DNA of 64,000 nt from Luidia sarsii. Lineage: Eukaryota > Echinodermata > Asteroidea > Paxillosida > Luidiidae. The stretch spans positions 23,256,653-23,320,652 of the forward strand of contig OX465105.1 of assembly GCA_949987565.1 (NCBI GenBank), in the 5' to 3' direction. The position numbers and the translations under genes are program-made. Position 1 is the first letter of the stretch, and every line of letters begins with the position of its first letter. The notes beneath the pieces are model-generated. The model worked only from the letters and a program-made list of their open reading frames with translations, was not told the DNA's origin and did not search any database. Positions 56,348 to 64,000 of the stretch are shown here, in pieces.

Positions 56348-56493
56348 CTTTCCTCCTCGGAAAGAAAAATCAAATTCAGGGACGGGCGAAAGACTCTAGT
56401 CCCTAGACTTCAGAGCCGATGATGTTATGCGAGAAATAGCACAGGGCATCGGTGTTCCTCACCCGTTTGCTGAGCTGCTCTCTCTCTACGTGC

Positions 56494-56502
56494 AATATAT
56501 AG
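56494..56502 (-). promoter_or_regulatory. Possible TATA element of the SLC45-type gene
   Basis: CTATATATT on the minus strand about 150 bases upstream of the ATG, followed by a GAGAGAGAG run. No other promoter motif identified. Confidence 0.3.
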
Positions 56503-57829
56503 GCCGTTTCGCAGTCAAACGATCGTGCAAATACTCGTCACCGAAGCCTTTACCGGGCTCTCTGTGAAGCAGATTATGTAGTGGCCTACTGGACTTGTGC
56601 CGATGGGCGTATGCTCATCGATCTCGAGATGTTCTTGACGTCAACTACAAAAAAAAAATGCCTTTCCCGGTGTGAATTTATCTAACGAAATATCCACGGA
56701 CCCAATTTTCATTTCTCCTCAAATCGACGCGCACAGATCTGGCTAACCGGTGCCCCTGTCTGACAGAGCGTGCGTACACGAGTCATGATTATGAATGACT
56801 AGGTGATAACTGATTGCAGCGTTGTTCTGGGAGTGAAGGGCGAGCGGGGAGGGGGGGGGGGGGTTAGGGTTTAGTGTGGCGCGGTACGTCACACGAGGCC
56901 TTATGGAATGTCGTCATCATTCAATAGTGGAGCCATTCACACCTGCCTCCATTTCCGCTCACCGGCTGTGGATTGTGATTACAGTCCGCCAGGTCAACTC
57001 GTCCCGGACTCATCTCTTTCCTCTCGGGTAAAAAATAAAAAATACTCAGTCTCTCCCGCTGGCTCCAGTCCGCTCGCACATCCCACTCCCGTCGCTGGAG
57101 GAAAGATAGAGACGGCCAAAACATGTTCATATACATGCGGGGGAGAGCCGAGAGGCAACACAGACAGATGTTTTCAGCGGACTCTGCTGCTTGGAAATCG
57201 TTGGGAATAGCTTGTCTTCATTTGGACGGATCACGCTTGGGTTGCGGTCGTAATTAAACTCAACAAAGGCGAGTTGGAAGGACACGAGGAGGCATACAGA
57301 CAGTATCGACCAAGGCTAGTCAGCTGACACTCAAGTAATATTACCCGTACTTTCCCCCCCAAAAAAAACATAGTGGGTGGGTGCACTTCCATACAGTTTA
57401 ATATACGAAATCAAGATAACCGTTGTAGCTTCCTTAACACAGCTGAGTTGCGACGTGCATATACTATACGGTTTCTTTCACTCTTATTGCAGTGTTATCT
57501 ACGAGGACCATTTTTTTACGCTTCGCTGATAGAATCTCACACTTACTGTTGGTGTTTTTTTTTCTTTAATCATTCCGGAAAAAAAGTTGAGCACATTTTC
57601 TGTAGCGATCTATAAACCGTACACTGTAAACGGAAATTGGGCAAAAAGAAGAGAGTTGGCCCAAATGGCTTGTTTATTCTGAGAGACTTTCGCCAGCACA
57701 ATCCTAATAGTAATAGGGCTTTCAGTGACCACTGATGGCAGCAGCTGCTATTTTCAAAAGAATTTTTTTTCTCAATAATTATTTTTCAACGTTATTGCTC
57801 GACATGTTTCTAAAATGTAAAGTAGGTAA

Positions 57830-57935
57830 TATACAAAAATGTTGCAAACTGCTTACTGACTAAAATTACCAAAATGTAAATCTAAAATTTAGTGGGCCTG
57901 ACGTTTCGATCCTAGCAGGACCTTTCTCAAAGGCA
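57830..57935. repeat. Dispersed repeat with TTTCGATCCTAGCAGGACC motif, copy 2
   Basis: See the copy at 36.4 kb; this one is less decayed and is followed by a purine-rich stretch of GGGGAAAGATCAAAG-type direct repeats to about 58.15 kb. Confidence 0.55.
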
Positions 57936-60930
57936 CAGTGACAAGGACAAAACAGATACATGTACACGAAGGAAGGGGGGAGAGAGTGAACAGGACACGG
58001 ATGAGAAACAAAGGACAAAGAGTGAAGCTGGTAGGGAGAGATCAAAGGGAAGGGCAAGGGGTAGGGTAGGGATTAGTGAGAGGAGGGGGAAAGATCAAAG
58101 AGAAGGGCAAGGAGTGGGGTAGGGATTAGTGACAAGAGGGGAAAGATCAAAGAGAGAAGTGTGAAGGACTGAACACAAAAGAAGGATTATCAGAAAGCTG
58201 CATGGTGTTAGTCATTACCCTCCTGGATGTTGAGACCATGTGGTTGAATAGTCCGAAGACGCTTCATCCACATTTTCTCACGGATTTTCTCACATTTTCT
58301 CAAAATGTAAAGTAGTTGGTTTAATCATGGAGGAATAAGGAGGGACTTATTCCTCCATGGTTTTAATAAGCGATTGCTTTTGCGCGTTAAACACATTTGA
58401 TTGATTAAAGGAACCTTTCGTATGAAATGTATAGGACATATAACATTTTTAAGAATACATTTTAAACAAAATTAAAATTGACCGAAAAAAGCACAGAATA
58501 TTGGGTTCAACGTCCCAGAGCACATGCATCTCGCCTATACAATGCTTTTTAGCTCGTCCTCCATGCAATAGACCTATACCCAACATTGTACACATACAAT
58601 CACATTTAGATACAAAAGCAAACATTCATTGGGTGCCTGTCAGATACAAGCAAGCTTTCGTTTTACGACGGAGAGCGCACAGTACGGGATATTTCACAGA
58701 CCGCGACCGTTCCCGCACCCAAGCCCCCGTCCTGTTTGGAATCTGTTTCGGTCTGTTTGTGTGACGGGTATACGCACTGCATGCAAGGCACTGCACAGCG
58801 CTGCCCTGCACTGAGTATCAAATTCCACACGCAGGATTGGTCACTTGTTACGTAACGTAGTAGCCGACTGCTCTGCGTTGTGTTCTGGACCGGTGTAACG
58901 GTCTGATACGGGTCCCATGCTCAGATGAGACCGTCACCATATATGGACAAAAACGTCATGCGCAGTGCGTATGGTAGTTGTCCATTTTGAAGGCCGTGCT
59001 GAGTCGATACGGCCATTGGCAATGCAGCGCTTTCAGGCACGTTGGTTGACCCGTGGTTATTTACCAACAACGCTCAGTACGGAGCCTAGTACCCATAGTA
59101 GGCCTCGAACTTGCAGTTTTACACTGGAGAAGAAATGCTGCAGTTGTTCCCCCGTAATTAGGGTATATCGATTGGCTTTATACAATCAAAAGCAAAATAA
59201 TAGTACAAACTGTGTTCGTTCGCTGATAATCATTGAAGGGCTCCCTTCACGTGCTTGGTTCACTGACTCATCTGAGCACGCTGAGCAGCTGAGAACGTTG
59301 CTGCAACGTGCTGAGGTGAGCCCGTGACGTCACGGCTCAACTCGGCACGGGGGCCCTTCTGAGATCGTTACACTGGACGCTATTGCCCCACTCTAAGGTC
59401 CCAGATTGCATCGGTACGGGGACTTGCAGGTTGTCGCACATGCGCAGATCTATGTTCGGCTTGAATTACCGTACTAGATTTCTCCCGTCGTAAAACCAAA
59501 GCTCGCTAATGTCATGCATCAACTGCCATACATCCCCAGGGATAAAGCTTTTTTGTATTCGAAGTGTTGTTAGCTTCCACTCCAGTCAAGTTATTCAACT
59601 ATTTTGGGAATGTCGCCATGTAGGTCCTATGGGCTGGATAATGGCTATAGCCCATCATGTGGAAAGGACGGAGGTGATCTCGGTTTCTGGTCCCGGCTCA
59701 GTGCACGTTTTCTTCGCCTGTTTTCCCCACGTTCCCATGCAGTAAGTTTTCCCTTATTTGTTTGCCTTTAACCAGTTAGCACTCAATTTTCAAGAGGACT
59801 ATCAATAGAGCTTAGCTGGCCATTGTCAGAAGTTCTGTGGTCATATTTTTTCTTTTTTTCTTTGTATTTTTAGTTGACTAATTTTCGACGACGCTCATGG
59901 CGTTTATTTTGGATTTTCATTTCCCCTAGATGTTTATGATAATCCTGAGCAATGTTGTGATGTCACTTGAAGACATAACAATTTGGACCAAAAACATGTA
60001 CAGTCTTCCATGCTACGTAATTCCTCTTCATTGTAATTAAAAATTGCACAGTTACTGAAAAACGAGAACGACATTTCGAAGCGAAACCACTTTGAATAAA
60101 ATAGTACTACATGTATTCTCCTGGGCTATTCCCGAAGAAAATAATGTTCAGGAAACGACAGAGCATCGATAGCACATGGGCTGAGTTTGTTTTCTCTTAA
60201 TTCCGACACAACATGGTGAATGATGTACTCAAGACTCGATGGATAGTACGCACATTAGCGCAGGCAGCTTTAACATGAATGCCTCACTCAGTCACAGGCA
60301 GACATTCTGACAAGGATTCAGTTCATGTATTGTATGTAATTGTAAAAAATATTCGCTGTATTAAAGGTACCTTTCAATCTGCTTTCAGTTCAACAGTCAG
60401 ATTACGGATAGAGCATTTATAACTCTATATTTCGTCGTAGTTCTCATTGCCGTCAGACCTCGTAGTTGTCTTCTTCAACACAGTACAGACTGATTGAAGC
60501 GTCGTCTGCATACTATCTGTGGTCTAGCTTACTGTCCTTAGAATTCCACAAAATAATGCCCCGGGGCCGATGCATTGAGACTACATCGCTTTTCAGTTCT
60601 ACTCATTGATTGCGTATGCTCTAGACGCAAAGCTCACCCTGGTCATGCGCACACTCCGTGACAAATTGAAAAGTTGCGACAAAACGGCATCTGCACGCAG
60701 GCTGCCCGTGGCTCTTTTTGGCGTCGAAGGTCGTTTTTTTGACGGTTGGATAGGATGAAGTGATGTAGTGCCAATATAAGCTTTTCTACACATTCATGCA
60801 AATTGTATGAATCGAACAGAACAAAACCGATTTCCAAGATTGATTGTTGTTCCACCGAACGCGGCTTTTTGATCTTGTCTTGACATATTCTTCAACGAAA
60901 CCGAACGTTATCTTAGGAACAATGGCAAGG

Positions 60931-61049
60931 TGCCAAGGTGAAAACAATTGGCTAACTGTGTGCCATGAAATAGGGGTGAAAACACGGTGAATTTTCCATT
61001 TCACGGCTAAATTACATTTTCACCTCATTTTCACGGTTTAGATGTTCAT
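60931..61049. mobile_element. Single-ended copy of the 31.4-kb MITE-like element
   Basis: Complement of 31,366-31,480, including TTTCACGGCTAAAT and CACGGTTTAGATG. The other end is not found nearby. Confidence 0.55.
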
Positions 61050-63400
61050 AGTGACAGCAGCTCGGGATCACACAAAGTAAGCCCCCTATAGGTGTAGGTT
61101 TTTAACGTACATATAAAATGAATGTTTTTGAATTCGCATCTCTATTTGAGGATACAAAAATGCAATTGAAAACCAATATTGGATGAGTAAAGCAGACAAT
61201 GGATTGGTTGATTTGATTGAACATGATGAGCTAATTGCCTATTTCGCTGAATCATTTTGAGTTCATGCAGACACAAAACCGTATACATTTTTATGTTTAT
61301 TTCAATCTCCACTTCTTAGTCAAACATTACAAGCTGATAAAACCATTAAAACAAAGTAACGTTTTAACACTCGATTTAAGTATTCTAACTGCAGCTTTAG
61401 TATGCAAACTTTAATATAATCATTATGGTAATATATTACATATCACACGTCAATACATGATATAGTTATATGTACAAATGTGTTGTTAATATCAACATCA
61501 TTGAACATTATTTCAAAATCAAAAGCGCGAGGTATTGTTAACTCTCCGGTACCCTTTGTAACGACACACAAAATAAACTGACATCCTGACCCCATGCTGA
61601 ACCGCACTTACCCCAGCCCTTCATGGCTTTGCAAGTGGGTCTATACCACTTAGTTTAGAGGGGAGTTCACTTCCACGGTCCCTCAAAGAGGGACGCAAGA
61701 ATCAGGCGAAGTCGCCCACCCCGTGTGCCCTGCCATAGGTTTGTGCATAATTTCTTAGGCCTCTTGTCAGAATGATCATCGGTTGGGTATCAGATGATTT
61801 GACCCGTCCGATGTCGTTTCCACCGGGTAGCCATCGTGTATTTTTCACCCCAGAGTCCAGTACAATCGGCTTTCTACCGGGGGAAATTGTATCGGTCGGA
61901 TGAATTCAACCGGCACTCAACCAATGATCTTTTTGACAAGAGACCTTAACTACACTAAGAAATGGGTTCAGCTATCTTGTTTCTCCCCTAAACCTAGACG
62001 GGTTTTTTTCAGACCAAATGCAGACCACTTTGTAACGAAGTTACTGCTTGTAAACAATTACAGAATACTATTTTCGAGTGTGTGTCTATACACAGTGGCC
62101 CGACAGCTGGCATAAAAAGGAATAACACAACTACATTGGTCCAGGTCAAAGAATAGCATCCTTATGTTGTGTGATCCAACATGATTGTGCATGAAATATA
62201 GCACACCATTTGTTTCGCGAAAATACGGCATTGTTCCGAGAAAAAAAATCGTTTAGATCTAGGGGTGAGACGTAAACGATTAATTTCACTCTTTCCTCCA
62301 AAAAATACAGCATTTTAGGCAGAAAGTGACAGTGTCCAATCTTTCAAACAGCTAGTCAACAAACATATACTTGGACTTGATGTGTAGCATTATACCTGTG
62401 TTCCATTCATGGACTGGCAAGTGAGTTATACTTTCTGGGGAATGGTACATGTGGCTGGATGACTCATTGTGTTTTAGTTAAACCACCAGCCTTACTAGAG
62501 CACTTGTGAAGTATGAGCTGGCTGAACTTGATCCTTAAATTGCCGGAGAACAGTTCAGTAAGATCTGGTTCTGTTTCCTTTTGTTCCTTTTTTCCCCTCC
62601 GGCAGGGCTTAGTTCTTCACGTGGGTTTCCAGCCATATGTGTGCTTCCTCCACCTCTTCTTTTGTTTATAATTTATACTAAGAATCCTTTGTTTTTTTAT
62701 TTTTCTTTCTGAGCAGCAGCGAACCATTTTGATTGGACTAATTTGGAACTCTCCTAAGCAATGATATCTGAATTAGCTATTGTTCGCTTTTGTACAATAT
62801 ATATAATAAACAAATAAATAAATAAATCAGTGCAAGGTTTCTACCATAATCCCCCTTTAAACTGTATTTAAAAGCTTCATGTAAATCCACGAACATTTCT
62901 GTTTTTCTATTCTACCGATGTTGTGCAGGGGATTTCAACAACATCAGTCTCTTCTCGGAGGGTTAAGTTTCGAAAACCTTTGACCTTATTCAAGAAAAAA
63001 GTGCTAAAGCATCGTATCGTTCAAGTATCTTCTGCGACTTGATATTCCGAGTGTACGTGTACACAATAATGGAGCTAATCGCATAGACCGCACACGTAAT
63101 GGGGGAGGCCGTTATACTGCCACAGCGTATGCCCACGTATCAAAATTTCTCTAAAACGCTGGGTTACGCTGAACCTACGATGTATCTTTCAATTCTGGGC
63201 CTATACAAAGCGTATTAATAAGGATTTGGACCTATACAGGTATAACTTAATAACTGTATAACTTATACCAGTGAATGCTTAGCGTGTTGCCGGCGTTTAC
63301 AACTTATGTCCAACGATTATAGTTTAATTTATGCATAGCGCGGCAGAAAAGTTTTGTGCATGAAAAAATAAACCGACTGGTTTGGCCAAAAAGTTCTCCT

Positions 63401-63683
63401 TCACCGTACTTTCATGGAAATCTGCATCAGGGCGTAGTTGTGGCCGTGAAGATGGCTCCACACGGCACCGACAGCCGTCTCCGAGTTATGACCTCCTTGG
63501 AAGTACTTGCCGTTGAGGTTGCTATTGTGGCAGGAGTTATACCACCAGGCACCGTGATAGGTGGAGGCACAGTTGGAGCCCCAACTGTCTCCATCGTAGT
63601 CGTAGGTTGAGAAGGCGGATCCGTGGTGATAGCTTAATGAGTCCCCAGCGTTACCATTGTAGCCCCAGAAATATCCTCGGTAT
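63401..63683 (-). CDS. Fibrinogen C-terminal domain protein, last exon
   Basis: 283 nt, 93 residues plus stop; the acceptor is TACCCGCAG and the first base completes a split codon. It encodes YRGYFWGYNGNAGDSL, then YHHGSAFSTYDYDGDSWG, SNCASTYHGAWWYNSC, NLNGKYFQGG and VWSHLHGHNYALMQISMKV. This is the C-terminal half of a fibrinogen-related (FReD) domain: the DYDGD-x4-NCA stretch is the calcium-binding region and the two cysteines form the conserved last disulfide. Family knowledge: ficolins, tenascins, angiopoietins and many invertebrate lectins carry this domain, often for binding acetylated sugars. The parent protein cannot be named because the other exons lie to the right. Confidence 0.93.
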
Positions 63684-64000
63684 CTGCGGGTATGGACAGC
63701 ATGGTATAGCGATTCAATGGCAGCCCACCATTAATTACCACCATTCATTACTCTGAGATAGAGCCTCTGGTATTAAAGCAATATACACCACCCCAGTCCT
63801 CGCAGCATCACGTCTGTCTGCGTATTTCAGCCAAATCTTGGCACGGGAAATGAATGGGTTGGGTTAGCTGCCTGGCGAGGCAGATAGCCTAACTCAGCTA
63901 TGTCCCAGCCCACTTTGTGGACTATACGCTGTATATCTCCCCTTGTAAAATAACCGAATGGGTTCATGGTTTTCGTAGAGCTACTGTACCTCGATCGGCA

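Larger units (their letters stand above)
56348..63400. other. Intergenic region between the fibrinogen-domain gene and the SLC45-type gene
   Basis: No exon supported. Contains a poly-G run near 56.85 kb, a dispersed repeat at 57.83 kb, a MITE fragment at 60.93 kb and AAATA microsatellite sequence at 62.81 kb. A minus-strand ATTAAA about 75 bases past the fibrinogen-domain stop may be its poly(A) signal. Confidence 0.5.

Overview
The window is animal genomic DNA. It has short GC-rich coding exons with GT-AG introns, long AT-richer introns and intergenic DNA, many short inverted-repeat elements, tRNA-derived repeats and minisatellites. The protein families (a very large EGF-repeat protein, an SLC45-type transporter, a fibrinogen-related domain) and the exon-shuffling style suggest an invertebrate deuterostome. 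Amphioxus (Branchiostoma) is my first guess; a hemichordate or echinoderm is not excluded. All convincing genes are on the minus strand.

Region 1 (1 to about 41.2 kb) is one gene, or the 5' part of one, read right to left. A signal-peptide exon with a good start context (41,122-41,212, ends in phase 1) is followed, after a 7.5-kb intron, by nine different EGF-like exons (L, K, J, I, F, G, E, H, D; 33.6-26.3 kb). Then comes a long tandem array of three exon types in transcription order A-C-B. I count 13 A, 14 B and 7 intact C exons, a second partial F-G-E/D cassette at 14.6-16.5 kb, and at least 13 truncated or decayed exon copies. Every intact exon is phase 1 at both ends, so copies can be gained, lost or skipped without changing the frame. 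The array grew by nested duplications: a 1.42-kb unit, a 6.2-kb block (1-6,202 resembles 6,203 onward) and an ~11.7-kb block (9.5-16.8 kb resembles 21-29.9 kb). The 3' end of the gene lies left of the window.

Region 2 (41.2-47.7 kb) is intergenic, with two inverted-repeat (MITE-like) elements, a tRNA-like repeat and a decamer satellite.

Region 3 (47.7-56.35 kb) is a complete three-exon SLC45-family transporter gene encoding 694 aa. Exon 1 encodes the first half and the long cytoplasmic loop. Intron 1 contains three extra tandem copies of the exon-2 splice acceptor region (two good, one remnant).

Region 4 (56.35-63.4 kb) is intergenic with dispersed repeats. Region 5 (63,401-63,683) is the last exon of a gene with a fibrinogen C-terminal domain, whose upstream exons lie beyond the right edge.

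The three genes show no obvious shared pathway. The main biological interest is the fast-turning-over EGF exon array, whose repeats carry Notch-like sugar-attachment consensus sites.
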